The notes below the pieces were generated by a model. The model did not search any database, had not been told where the DNA came from, and saw only the letters and a program-made list of their open reading frames with translations. From Fluviispira multicolorata (GTDB lineage Bacteria > Bdellovibrionota_B > Oligoflexia > Silvanigrellales > Silvanigrellaceae), in the NCBI RefSeq assembly GCF_009208585.1, contig NZ_WFLN01000004.1, positions 1 through 64,000 of the forward strand: 64,000 nucleotides of DNA. Reading direction: 5' to 3'. Position 1 is the first letter of the stretch. The number at the start of each line of letters is the position of its first letter. The position numbers were made by a program, and so were the translations under genes. This document shows positions 6,277 to 14,736 of the stretch, piece after piece.

Positions 6277-8481
6277 TCACAAATCGGTAATATTAAATGC
6301 ATCCTCGATCTCTTCTTCGCTGAGTTCGACTGGTTTATAATTTTGTTGTGCAATAAAGCGTTCAACAGGTTTCCAAAAATCTAGATCGTCGAGGAAGGTG
6401 AGAAGTCGTGTTGGCTGACCTTCACACAATGCGATGAAATTTTCTTGGGCTCTCGTGATTGCGACGTACAAAAGTCTTCTTGTCACTAAATCATTGGGCC
6501 AAGTGTAAATATCAGCATCAGCAACAATAACAGAATCGAATTCGAGTCCTTTTATTTGATGAATATTTGTTATAGTAACACCTTTTTTAAAATCGAAATT
6601 TTCACGTTCTCCAGCTCTGATTTCTATATTTTTGTCACTTAATAAATCTTGTAATTTTGTTATAAAGGTATTTAATAATTTTTTATAACGCATAACGACA
6701 CAAATATGTGCATTGGGTGCTTCTTGCATTCTATTTAAAATAAATTGTGCAATGTGTTCAATAATAAGTTTTTGTGAAGAAAAAGAAATAGCCTCAGGCA
6801 AAGATCCCCCTCTTCCCTGTAAAATAGCTTCTGACTCAATAACATGATCAGCGAGCCACATAATAGGAAGGCTTGAGCGATGCCCAACTTCAAGGCGGGT
6901 GACTTTTGCTTCGCCCATATTTAATAGTTTTGCAAGTTCATCCCATCCTACAAACTCTTTTTCTGGTGCAATTTTTTGATTCACATCACCAACTATGGTC
7001 ACACCCGTACGAGAGTTTACAGAATTTAATAGAACGATGAGTTGCATAGCTCCAAAATCTTGAGCTTCATCTATTACCAAGTGATCAAATTTAAATACAT
7101 CTTCTCCACGAGCCCCATCAGGAAGTCCGCCTCGTTTTAATTGAATAAGCCTCAGTAAGAGAGCGTAGTCGTCGAATTCAATATATTTTCCAACTTTCGC
7201 ACTTTCTGCTTTGTAATCTGCCTGAATTAATTTTTGTTTTTTAGCGAGAGTTTGAGCATCTTCTTCAGTCAAGCCTGGGATGTATTTCATGAGCCACTGC
7301 GGATTGGAAAATAAATTTAATAAATCTTCTTTGTATAAGAGGGCTCGTTCATATATTTTTTTAACGACATATTCAATTTGTTCTAAACGATTTTTTTGAT
7401 TTTCATCTTCTGTTATCAATAAAAGTCGTGCAAGTTCTTTTTTGAGATCGATGAGATCTTGTAAATAAGCAATGGGTTGACGTTTAAATTTTAAGCAGAG
7501 ATTATTTTCATCATATGCAGAGCATTTTATTTCAATAATTTCCCAAGTTTTTTTGGCTTGGGCTTTGACAAAATCTTCCATGAGTAGAGAAATTCCTGCA
7601 TGTGATTTTGCTAGTTTGGTCTGTTCATTTTCAGTAATAAAGTTATTTTTCATTAAATTCTGAAATCGTTGATTATTGATAGGATTGATTTCACCTTTAT
7701 AAATTTTATCAAGAGCAGCCATTGCCCAAGAATGAAAAGTGCTGATTTCAATTTTATCTTCAAGTTTTAATAATTTTATACTTTGCGATACAAAGTTTTG
7801 CAGAGCACGATTGAACATGACGACAAGAACTCTGGTTTTTGCACCCAATCCATTGTTATTTTGCTGAGTTTCGAGGTCTTCCCAAAGCAACCAAGCAACT
7901 CTATGGAGGGCAACCGAAGTTTTTCCTGAACCAGCTCTTCCTTGAATTATTAGGGGTTCTGAAGTTTTTTGTGTGATCAATTTATATTGTTCTGGTGTTA
8001 ATAGTGATATGAGATCTTGCAAACCTTCTTGTTGAGGTTTTGCCAATATAATTTCTTTATTGTCGATTGTGTGTGTTTGTTCGAGTTCTATAAAAGTACC
8101 ATCTTCAAGGCGAATGATATTTGCAATGCCATTTGGACCATGCCATTCGAGGGAAAATAAATTTCCAGCTGAACTTTCAGCTTTTCCTAAAGCAGCAACG
8201 GCCCCATAAATATCTTTATTAAATGGAGCTTCAAGTTCAATTTCATCACCTAATTCAACTTTGTTATACCAATGCTGGCTTATTGGATGGCGCCAATCAA
8301 TTATTCTTTCTTTTTTATTTGTTGTTGCACCAATGCGAAACTCAAACTCATTCTTTTCATTTTTAAGGGCTAAATAGGCTTTCCAAGGTTCAACTGGTTC
8401 TATTCTTTTATAAAGGGAATGAAACTCATCTTCTACTTTTTGTGCAATTTTAAGTGGTTCTTTTTCATTGTAGAGTGACAT
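6277..8481 (-). CDS. helD: UvrD/Rep-like superfamily 1 helicase, HelD type
   Basis: The 734-residue product has a coiled N-terminal arm (1-30), then a helicase core: Walker A GRAGSGKTSVALHR at 181-194, Walker B DEAQDFGAMQLIVL in the middle, HRSSLPIMWL, a HQIKGLEFDSVIVAD motif V region, and RRLLYVAITRAQENFI motif VI near the C-terminus. The GRAGSGKT-VALHR form and the N-terminal arm resemble HelD, the RNA-polymerase-associated motor that removes stalled polymerase from DNA, rather than UvrD. AAGGAAA precedes the ATG. It is a single-gene unit. Function is inferred from the family; a generic DNA helicase is the alternative. The gene symbol is tentative. Confidence 0.75.
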   Translation of the reverse strand: MSLYNEKEPLKIAQKVEDEFHSLYKRIEPVEPWKAYLALKNEKNEFEFRIGATTNKKERIIDWRHPISQHWYNKVELGDEIELEAPFNKDIYGAVAALGKAESSAGNLFSLEWHGPNGIANIIRLEDGTFIELEQTHTIDNKEIILAKPQQEGLQDLISLLTPEQYKLITQKTSEPLIIQGRAGSGKTSVALHRVAWLLWEDLETQQNNNGLGAKTRVLVVMFNRALQNFVSQSIKLLKLEDKIEISTFHSWAMAALDKIYKGEINPINNQRFQNLMKNNFITENEQTKLAKSHAGISLLMEDFVKAQAKKTWEIIEIKCSAYDENNLCLKFKRQPIAYLQDLIDLKKELARLLLITEDENQKNRLEQIEYVVKKIYERALLYKEDLLNLFSNPQWLMKYIPGLTEEDAQTLAKKQKLIQADYKAESAKVGKYIEFDDYALLLRLIQLKRGGLPDGARGEDVFKFDHLVIDEAQDFGAMQLIVLLNSVNSRTGVTIVGDVNQKIAPEKEFVGWDELAKLLNMGEAKVTRLEVGHRSSLPIMWLADHVIESEAILQGRGGSLPEAISFSSQKLIIEHIAQFILNRMQEAPNAHICVVMRYKKLLNTFITKLQDLLSDKNIEIRAGERENFDFKKGVTITNIHQIKGLEFDSVIVADADIYTWPNDLVTRRLLYVAITRAQENFIALCEGQPTRLLTFLDDLDFWKPVERFIAQQNYKPVELSEEEIEDAFNITDL

Positions 8482-8681
8482 TTTATTTTTCCTTTTTTTA
8501 TAAAAAATAAAATTATAATTCGATTGCCTTTGCTGTTATTAACAAATTTATTGAACTTTGTGAAATAAAAGATTCAAATATTTTTTTGCGTTTTTTGTAT
8601 TGAAAGAATGGGGAGTTATTTTAAAATTGCTGAAGCAAAAATTGGTATGAATTTTTTCAATTGCACAAATATAAATATTTA

Positions 8682-8719
8682 AAAAACCACTAAATTAGCA
8701 TATGAACTTAGGGGTTTTT
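8682..8719 (-). terminator. Hairpin downstream of the lipoprotein gene
   Basis: The arms AAAAACCACTAA (8682-8693) and TTAGGGGTTTTT (8708-8719) pair with one mismatch around a 14-nt loop. Read on the minus strand the stem is followed by further T residues, so it should terminate the lipoprotein transcript coming from 8740. Confidence 0.65.
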
Positions 8720-8739
8720 GTATTGAGTCATAAAACTAT

Positions 8740-9387
8740 TTAATAAAGTTTTTCTTGATTTGCTTTTTTTACATCATTGATTGAAACTTTTGTCGTTTGT
8801 TGGACAGCAACATTGAAAGGAACGGGGAATAAACCTTTTTTGTATTCTTTATGAGTGTTCCATTTCCAAGCGAGAGAGTTGATATTTAACAAACCCATAC
8901 TTGTAGTGATAGTTCCAGTGCTGTTATATGAGTTTTCATCACCGGAGAGAAAGGTGAATGCAATGGAATAATCGCCATATTTTTCGCCAAAATCTTTTAA
9001 GAATTTTTCAGCAATTGTTCCTTTAATTTTATCTACATTTTTTGAATGAGTGTCATCTGTCATAGTCTTGTAAATAGCCAAAATGGCATCCATAGCATAG
9101 GGAATTTTATCAAGAGCAATGAATGGAATTGGAATGATATTTTCTTTACCCACATCACTTGCCCACACTGCGATATAATTTGCATCGAGTATGCTGCTAT
9201 TAAATGATTTATTACTTGTGCTTATTACAGGCATAACAATGACTTTTGACTTTTTAATTGAAATACTTTCATTAAGAGTTATTTTTGTTTTCTCAGAGTC
9301 ATCCGTTGTTGATGTACAAGCGGATAATGACAAAATAGAGCATATTGAAATTAAGAGACTGCTTTTGACAAGACGACATGTTTTCAT
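8740..9387 (-). CDS. Hypothetical lipoprotein
   Basis: The start at 9387 is chosen because AAAGGA lies 6 nt before it; an ATG two codons earlier directly abuts that site. The 215-residue product has a type II signal peptide with the lipobox LSAC at about residues 21-24, after which the Cys would be lipidated. The mature part begins with a Ser/Thr-rich linker, then shows a beta-rich core (SKVIVMPVIST, NYIAVWASDV, YSIAFTFLSGD). No known family is recognised. It lies alone between the helicase and the PhnA-domain gene, with its own terminator. The envelope location is well supported; the role is unknown. Confidence 0.7.
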   Translation of the reverse strand: MKTCRLVKSSLLISICSILSLSACTSTTDDSEKTKITLNESISIKKSKVIVMPVISTSNKSFNSSILDANYIAVWASDVGKENIIPIPFIALDKIPYAMDAILAIYKTMTDDTHSKNVDKIKGTIAEKFLKDFGEKYGDYSIAFTFLSGDENSYNSTGTITTSMGLLNINSLAWKWNTHKEYKKGLFPVPFNVAVQQTTKVSINDVKKANQEKLY

Positions 9388-9529
9388 ATTCATTCCTTTA
9401 TAAAACGAGTTAATAACTTGTATTTAATAGAATATTTATTTAATATTGTCAAATGTGCATAAAAAAAATTATTTTGAAATAATAATATACATATTAATTT
9501 TTGTGCAGGATGTTGCACTTTAACGAACT

Positions 9530-9566
9530 ACTCCATCCACAATTACTGAGTAATTATGGATGGAGT
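9530..9566. repeat. Near-perfect 37-nt palindrome
   Basis: ACTCCATCCA and TGGATGGAGT flank AATTACT-G-AGTAATT. The whole segment is self-complementary over 17 pairs with one mismatch and a single central base. A T-run of only four bases follows, so it is a poor classical terminator. It lies between the lipoprotein promoter and the PhnA-domain gene. Confidence 0.7.
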
Positions 9567-9711
9567 TTTGTGGTTCTGGTAGAAAGTTTCTCATATCAGT
9601 GAAGAGAGGGGACTGCAATTTAAAGCTATCACTCTTAAAACGAATTTGATAAATGAAATTTTGTATGAAATTGCAAAATAACTTTGCAATAAAATATATA
9701 GGGAAAGTATA

Positions 9712-9924
9712 ATGGAAATTAAAGATAGCAATGGTAACCTGTTAAAAGATGGCGACGCTGTAAAACCAAATAAAGACCTAAAAGTTAAGGGATCTTCTAT
9801 GGTGATAAAAAGAGGTACTGTCATCCGTAAAATAAAGATCATTGAAGATAGCGGGACTGAAATTGAATGTCGTGTGGATGGAGTTGCATTAAAGCTTGAA
9901 GTCCGTTGGTTGCAAAAAGTTTAA
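9712..9924 (+). CDS. PhnA/YjdM-domain protein lacking the zinc ribbon
   Basis: The 70-residue product matches the C-terminal domain of PhnA (YjdM): DSNGNLLKDGDAV, then DLKVKGSSMVIKRGT and a final CRVDG-ALKL strand pattern. The full-length protein of about 110 residues has an N-terminal zinc ribbon, which is missing here. AGGGAAAG precedes the ATG and nothing zinc-binding is readable upstream, so this looks like a short form rather than a broken gene. Despite the historical name, PhnA/YjdM is not a proven phosphonate enzyme and the molecular role is uncertain. It is a single gene with no operon partners. Confidence 0.8.
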   Translation: MEIKDSNGNLLKDGDAVKPNKDLKVKGSSMVIKRGTVIRKIKIIEDSGTEIECRVDGVALKLEVRWLQKV

Positions 9925-10055
9925 AAATAAATATGCATTTTAAATTTGAAATATTATTTTGAGATGCTATTCTCCTATTAAGATTATTTAATAAATTTAT
10001 TTAGTATTAGCGTATAAAAATACTAAATATATAATATTTTTAATAAGGAGAAAAT

Positions 10056-10913
10056 GTGAAAAATATTTTGTACTCATTTTTTGTTCTTTACTTTTTTGTT
10101 GCGAATGCCAATGCACTTATAAAAATGTCTTACGTAGAAGTTAATTCCAATGAGTTAGCTAATGTTGGTTGCTATGTTCGTTCTGATAATTTAACTCCAT
10201 TTATAAATATAACTTCAATATTTGCTGCAAATATAAATGGCGATAATCCAAATAAACCTGAAATTTATTTTAATCCACAGGTCATAAATTTATTAAATAA
10301 TAATTATGAGCAAATATCAAATTTACAAAAAAAAGGTATTAAGGTTTTAATCACGCTATTAGGCAATCATCAAAATTCTGGATGGTCATGTATGACTAAC
10401 CTTAATGATAAGATTAAGTTTGCTAAAAATATTGTAAATATGGTGAATAAATATAAATTAGATGGTGTCGATATTGACGATGAATATTCTAATTGCAGTG
10501 CAAATCAGGACTCACTTGCAGATATTGCTCAATTTATTAAAGAGGACTCTAACTTTAAAGGAAAACTGCTTACTAAGGCACTCTTTTCAGATTATTATTC
10601 CTTTGCAAATCAAAAACTGGCAAAATACTTAGATTATGGTTGGGAAATGAGTTATTCCCATAGCAATTATGTGGGAAGATTATCTCCCTATATTAATTAT
10701 GGAGTGAAAAAAGAAAATTTATTTTTAGGGGTTTGGACTCAATATTTAAGTCCTTCTCCATCATCTGTTGCAAAATATTTGATAAATAATAAGTATTCTG
10801 GTGTTATGATTTATGATATAAAATCCAATTCACAAAGTTTTTTGTCTGAATTGGCCCAAGCAGAATATGGAAATCAGGTGAGAGTAAATTCACTTCCAAA
10901 TTGTTTAAAATAG
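10056..10913 (+). CDS. Secreted glycoside hydrolase family 18 enzyme, EndoH-like
   Basis: The start is a GTG at 10056, set by AAGGAG six bases upstream; the overlapping ATG is followed at once by TGA. The 285-residue product has a signal peptide ending VANANA at residue 20. DGVDIDDEY at 136-144 is the GH18 catalytic motif, with E143 as acid/base and the preceding Asp residues assisting. The form D-G-V-D-x-D-D-E-Y is that of endo-beta-N-acetylglucosaminidases such as EndoH more than of chitinases. Such enzymes cut the chitobiose core of N-glycans or chitin/peptidoglycan-like polymers. A final motif YSGVMIYDIKSN fits the last barrel strand. It probably acts outside the cell; substrate uncertain. 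Confidence 0.82.
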   Translation: MKNILYSFFVLYFFVANANALIKMSYVEVNSNELANVGCYVRSDNLTPFINITSIFAANINGDNPNKPEIYFNPQVINLLNNNYEQISNLQKKGIKVLITLLGNHQNSGWSCMTNLNDKIKFAKNIVNMVNKYKLDGVDIDDEYSNCSANQDSLADIAQFIKEDSNFKGKLLTKALFSDYYSFANQKLAKYLDYGWEMSYSHSNYVGRLSPYINYGVKKENLFLGVWTQYLSPSPSSVAKYLINNKYSGVMIYDIKSNSQSFLSELAQAEYGNQVRVNSLPNCLK

Positions 10914-10929
10914 AATTAATAGTAGGCAA

Positions 10930-11955
10930 TTATATTTTTTTACGTTCAATTTTTTTATGAATAAATATTTTTATTTGTTCAATAGCTTTATTGCGAATGG
11001 GATTTATTTCCATTAGTATTTCATGTTGTGCATTTTCAAGAAAGAATTTTTCGCTGTTTGCGCAGCTTTTAATGAAAATATCATGAGCTGAATTGACAAC
11101 TACTGAGTCCTTTTCTGCTTGTAAAACGAGAATAGGAACGTTGTTATCATAACCCATTTTTCTTGCACTGCGAGATGCTTTTATTGCTTCACGCATCCAT
11201 CCAAAGGTAGGGCCGCCTAATTGCATATCGTCAATTTCAGAAATATGTTTTCTCCAAATCTCATATCTAAATTTTGAATTTGTTACATCATTTCCTTCAA
11301 AAGGGCGGAAGGGAATGCAATCTGTTTGGCCAAAAACATATTCTTTATTTTTACCAAGTTTACAAAAAATATTTGTTAGAGAGTAAATTAAATACTCCAA
11401 TATTAAGTATGGTGAAAGAGCAATCGCATGCATAGGGGAAGAAAGAATAACTCCATATGGAGTTATTTTCTTTCCACAGACAGCAAGCGTTGCAATAGCC
11501 CCTCCCATTGAGTGGGCTAAAATAAAAGTAGGCAGTTCAACTTGATGTCCATTCACTATATTTTCAAAATAAAAAGAAAGATCTTCAACATAATTTTCAA
11601 AATGATCAACATAACCTTTTTTTTCTTGTCCTATAAAGCGACCTGAAAATCCTTGTCCTCTGTGATCGAAACAATACACAGAAAAACCCATTTCAAATAA
11701 ATTCATTATGAGTTCTGCATATTTTAAATAGGATTCATTATAGCCAGTACAAAGTAAGATTTTTACTGTTGCCTTTGAGTTTTCGAATATTCTGCATGAA
11801 ATAGGAATGTCATTGACACCTAAAAACTGGTTTGTTGAACCCTGAGATTTATAAAAAGGTAATATGACTTCATTGTATTTACGAATATTCTCTTCAACAT
11901 TTTCTTTTGAGTTTTCAAGTTCTTTTTCTTTTAAGAATAAATCTGTTTCTGTCAC
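10930..11955 (-). CDS. Alpha/beta hydrolase, monoacylglycerol lipase / lysophospholipase L2-like
   Basis: The 341-residue product has the serine-hydrolase fold: VYCFDHRGQGFSGR (strand and oxyanion region), then FILAHSMGGAIATLAV with the nucleophile Ser in HSMGG, an Asp candidate in VLQAEKDSVV and a His candidate in ENAQHEILME. DHRGQGFSGR and the length fit PldB / monoacylglycerol-lipase-type enzymes that cut monoglycerides or lysophospholipids. The N-terminus has no signal peptide, so it is likely cytoplasmic or peripheral to the membrane. It is convergent with the GH18 gene, with 16 nt between the ends. Substrate is inferred only. Confidence 0.8.
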   Translation of the reverse strand: MTETDLFLKEKELENSKENVEENIRKYNEVILPFYKSQGSTNQFLGVNDIPISCRIFENSKATVKILLCTGYNESYLKYAELIMNLFEMGFSVYCFDHRGQGFSGRFIGQEKKGYVDHFENYVEDLSFYFENIVNGHQVELPTFILAHSMGGAIATLAVCGKKITPYGVILSSPMHAIALSPYLILEYLIYSLTNIFCKLGKNKEYVFGQTDCIPFRPFEGNDVTNSKFRYEIWRKHISEIDDMQLGGPTFGWMREAIKASRSARKMGYDNNVPILVLQAEKDSVVVNSAHDIFIKSCANSEKFFLENAQHEILMEINPIRNKAIEQIKIFIHKKIERKKI

Positions 11956-11974
11956 TTTATTACCTCAATTCCTT

Positions 11975-12208
11975 TTATCTATGTTCATGCATAAGAAATT
12001 TTCTTGGATCTGAATATTTACTCGTATATGTTGTATAAATATAGAAATTAGAAAATGGAGTAGCACCTTCAGCTGAGCCGTGATTCAATTTTTTATATGC
12101 TTTTAAATAACTAATATAAGTTTCTTTTATTTTTTTATATTCATTACCTGTGCCATTAAAGTTTGTCATACTTCTGCTCGTTATAAATAGTAAACTATTA
12201 GATCTCAT
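11975..12208 (-). CDS. Small ORF of unknown function, possibly a gene remnant
   Basis: The 77 residues are polar, with a Tyr/Lys-rich middle (EYKKIKETYISYLKAYKK, a likely helix) and a tail FYIYTTYTSKYSDPRKFL. No ribosome-binding site is visible before the ATG, there is no signal peptide, and no family is recognised. It lies 19 nt upstream of the lipase gene in the same direction. It may be the 3' remainder of a longer gene or not a gene at all. Confidence 0.3.
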   Translation of the reverse strand: MRSNSLLFITSRSMTNFNGTGNEYKKIKETYISYLKAYKKLNHGSAEGATPFSNFYIYTTYTSKYSDPRKFLMHEHR

Positions 12209-12299
12209 TTTTATTTTAAATATTTGAGATCTCTTTTCTATATACTTTTTCGGGAAATATTATCTAGAATATAAGGATTTTCTGTTTATATTTGTTTAT

Positions 12300-12695
12300 T
12301 TATGAAAAAAGCTTGTTTAACCTCTCGGGATCTTTGATTTTAAGAAAGATCCTCACTTGTATTTTAATTTTTATCCTCCCAATAAATTCAATATCTTCGT
12401 CTAAAGCTGAGAGGGCAAATAATTCTTGTAATTTAAAAAGCTGAAGATTATTTAGATGATCCGCATCCACTAAGTAATAACATACTTTAATCATTCCGAT
12501 TTTAGCTAACTCAGCCCTTAATAGCTCTTCATCTTCATGTTGCCAGAGTGATCGCAATACTTCACAATTTTGGGCTTTTTCAACAACAAAAGGCAATTCT
12601 TTAGCAGCTTTAAGATGTTCCCAAGGGGCACACTCAAACCACTTTCCATCTGGAAAAAGCCATCCACTTAAACGAAAATTAGCATTTAAATACAT
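12300..12695 (-). CDS. Conserved-looking hypothetical protein, 131 aa
   Basis: The ATG at 12695 is preceded by GAGGAAT at suitable spacing, which supports translation. The N-terminal third is distinctive, SGWLFPDGKWFECAPWEHLKAAKELPF, rich in Trp and Pro. The rest is mainly helical (EDEELLRAELAKIGM, LQLFKLQELFALSALDE) and ends in a basic strand. There is no signal peptide or membrane segment, so it is probably cytoplasmic. I do not recognise the family. It is divergent from the prepilin-like gene across a dyad at 12718-12751. Confidence 0.6.
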   Translation of the reverse strand: MYLNANFRLSGWLFPDGKWFECAPWEHLKAAKELPFVVEKAQNCEVLRSLWQHEDEELLRAELAKIGMIKVCYYLVDADHLNNLQLFKLQELFALSALDEDIEFIGRIKIKIQVRIFLKIKDPERLNKLFS

Positions 12696-12717
12696 TCAAT
12701 AATTCCTCATCTCTTAA

Positions 12718-12751
12718 TATTTCTAGATTATTTGATTAGTCTAGAAATATC
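12718..12751. promoter_or_regulatory. Inverted repeat between divergent genes, candidate operator
   Basis: The arms ATATTTCTAGA (12718-12728) and TCTAGAAATAT (12741-12751) are perfect complements separated by 12 nt. The element lies 23 nt upstream of the minus-strand gene and about 90 nt upstream of the plus-strand one, a position suited to a shared operator. No adjacent regulator is seen; a hairpin in the RNA is the alternative. Confidence 0.45.
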
Positions 12752-12824
12752 AATATATAAGGAGCCAAAACTTAAATATATGGAAAAAAGATTCAAATTT
12801 GAATGAAAGGAATCGATAAGCATT

Positions 12825-13394
12825 TTGAGGTTTTTAAATACAATGACAGTCTTGAAATTTTACAAATATTTTTGTAACTACAAAATAACGAGGGGATATA
12901 CTGTTGTTAGCCTTCTATTAATCCTTTCTATAATTGGTTTTTTTGCAGCAATGGTTATTCCAAGAGTTTCTTCATTTAAAGCCAAAGGCCAACAGTCAGA
13001 AGCCAGAATTCAATTAATGAAAATATATAATTCTATGCATTCACATAAGCTTGAAAATGGTTTTTTTCCTGGAACTAAAGGACAAAAACTTGTAATTTCA
13101 AATTTTAGAGAGTTAAATAATTATTATAGAGTAGATAATATACGTTTTTATAGTAAAGGTGATAATATTTATATAATAAGTTCTTCAGATCAATTTGTAG
13201 TTGCCTATGTGAGAGTTTTGGCAAATAAAAACTTAGATATTCAAAGACTCAATTCAAAAAAAGTATTTTGTCATATGTATGATGGTGTAAGAACTGGAAA
13301 AGAAAATTGTCATAAAGACCAAGTTTATACTGCAGAAAATAATTTTGATGATTTAAAAGAAGTAAAAATATTAAAAATAATGTCTGAAGATTAA
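12825..13394 (+). CDS. Type IV pilin-like / pseudopilin protein without the conserved Glu5
   Basis: The frame opens at a TTG (12825); the ATG at 12843 gives 183 residues and is also possible. A prepilin-type N-terminus is visible: positively charged leader ...KITRG, then YTVVSLLLILSIIGFFAAMVIPRV, a long hydrophobic helix after the likely cleavage Gly, followed by QSEARIQLMKIYNSMHSHKLENGFFPG, which matches the GspG/PilE layout (alpha-1 helix, then the pilin head start). The residue at mature position 5 is Ser instead of the nearly invariant Glu needed for subunit docking, as occurs in tip pseudopilins of the GspK type. Two Cys in the tail (CHMYDG, NCHKDQ) may form a disulfide. No secretion genes are adjacent. 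Confidence 0.7.
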   Translation: MRFLNTMTVLKFYKYFCNYKITRGYTVVSLLLILSIIGFFAAMVIPRVSSFKAKGQQSEARIQLMKIYNSMHSHKLENGFFPGTKGQKLVISNFRELNNYYRVDNIRFYSKGDNIYIISSSDQFVVAYVRVLANKNLDIQRLNSKKVFCHMYDGVRTGKENCHKDQVYTAENNFDDLKEVKILKIMSED

Positions 13395-13402
13395 ATAAAT
13401 TA

Positions 13403-14185
13403 TTATGAAATGATCAATTGATAACCAAATCCATGAATTGTTTCTATTAAAGAACCAGCAGAACCGAGTTTTTGTCTAAGGCGTTTAATATGTGTGTCAA
13501 CGGTTCGTGTGTTTACTTGACCTTCATAACCCCAAACTTTTTGTAAAAGAGCTTCGCGGCTTTGTAGCTTTCCAACTCTTTCAACAAGAAATATTAACAA
13601 TTGGTATTCGGTAGCTGTTAATGAAACAGATTCATTATTTACTGTTACCTTAAATTCTTCTGGATATATTTTTATAGGACCAGCTACAATTGTTTTGTTT
13701 ATATGATCAATATTTTCGGCTATGGGTGTTGAGTTCTTATCTTCTTCTCTATGATTGCTTTGAGAAATGCTCATCATATTTAGAGGAGATGATTTCAGTG
13801 TATGAGAACGCCTTAAAAGTGCATTAACCCTTAATAATAATTCTCTTGGTGAAAAAGGTTTGGTGATATAATCATCAGCACCGGATTCAAAGCCCTCGAC
13901 TTTATCTTTTTCTTGAGAGCGTGCGGTTAGTAATATAACAAGTATTGCAGATGTAGTATTGTTATCTCGAATTGATTTTAAAATTTCTGTTCCATATGTA
14001 TTAGGTAACATCACATCAAGCAAAACGAGATCAGGCATAAACTCTTTAATGAGTTCAAAAGCGCCATCCCCATCAAAATGAGATTTAACTTCAAAATCAT
14101 TTGCAGCTTCTAAAGTGTATCTAAGAAGATTATTGAGGTCTTTGTCATCCTCAATAATAAGGATGCGCAACTTTTCATCCTTCAT
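13403..14185 (-). CDS. OmpR/PhoB-type response regulator
   Basis: The 260-residue product has an N-terminal receiver domain, with the acidic pocket IIEDD at 10-14, phospho-acceptor D57 in LVLLDVMLP and the conserved Lys in YITKPFSP, and a C-terminal winged helix (LTATEYQLLIFLVERVGKLQSREALLQ, then TVDTHIKRLRQKLG). The two are joined by a longer than usual Ser/Asn-rich linker (about 128-165). It should bind DNA when phosphorylated. No histidine kinase is adjacent, so it is an orphan here. It starts 2 nt after nuoB, so it is probably co-transcribed with nuoB, NAD kinase and the PpiD-like gene. Confidence 0.92.
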   Translation of the reverse strand: MKDEKLRILIIEDDKDLNNLLRYTLEAANDFEVKSHFDGDGAFELIKEFMPDLVLLDVMLPNTYGTEILKSIRDNNTTSAILVILLTARSQEKDKVEGFESGADDYITKPFSPRELLLRVNALLRRSHTLKSSPLNMMSISQSNHREEDKNSTPIAENIDHINKTIVAGPIKIYPEEFKVTVNNESVSLTATEYQLLIFLVERVGKLQSREALLQKVWGYEGQVNTRTVDTHIKRLRQKLGSAGSLIETIHGFGYQLIIS

Positions 14186-14187
14186 GC

Positions 14188-14688
14188 TTACTTGTTATCC
14201 TTACTGGCTATATTAACTTTTTCTGTTGCTTCAGATTTTATTTTTTGCTGAAGCTGCATAACGCCATCAAGAACAGCTTCAGGAGTTGGAGGACAACCTG
14301 GAATATAGACATCAACGGGAATTAGCTTATCTACACCTTGCACAACATGATAAGCTCGGTAAAAGCCGCCAGATGAAGCACACGCACCCATAGAAAGAAC
14401 CCATTTAGGCTCGAGCATTTGATCATAGATACGTTTTATAACAGGGGCCATCTTTTCTGTGATGGTTCCTGCTACAATTAAAAGATCGGCTTGTTTAGGT
14501 GAAAAGCGGACAACTTCAGCACCAAAGCGTGCTAAGTCGTATTTTGGTCCCATAACAGACATCAGTTCAATTCCGCAACAAGCTGTTCCAAAAGGATAAG
14601 GCCAAAGAGAATTTCGGCGCGCCCAAGCAACTAATTCTTGTTGTTTAGTTGTGATGTAAAATTCATTTCCATAATTGTGGTGTTTCAT
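14188..14688 (-). CDS. nuoB: NADH-quinone oxidoreductase subunit B
   Basis: The 166-residue product is a NuoB: the tandem cysteines C37-C38 in [12 protein letters not shown]103 in [10 protein letters not shown] and C132 in [10 protein letters not shown] are the four ligands of cluster N2, the last iron-sulfur centre before quinone. The length fits the family. AAAGGAGGGG precedes the ATG. NuoB is normally encoded with nuoA, C and D; here it lies between a NAD kinase and a response regulator, and no other complex I subunit occurs in the window. It may serve a complex encoded elsewhere. Well supported as NuoB; its partners are unknown. Confidence 0.95.
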   Translation of the reverse strand: MKHHNYGNEFYITTKQQELVAWARRNSLWPYPFGTACCGIELMSVMGPKYDLARFGAEVVRFSPKQADLLIVAGTITEKMAPVIKRIYDQMLEPKWVLSMGACASSGGFYRAYHVVQGVDKLIPVDVYIPGCPPTPEAVLDGVMQLQQKIKSEATEKVNIASKDNK

Positions 14689-14736
14689 TTGTTGAAAACC
14701 CCTCCTTTAAACACATTAACATTAAACATTTTGTAC

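Noticed and set aside
12803..12877. Short plus-strand ORF starting at ATG 12803
   Set aside because: Overlaps the start of the prepilin-like gene in another frame and has no family signal.
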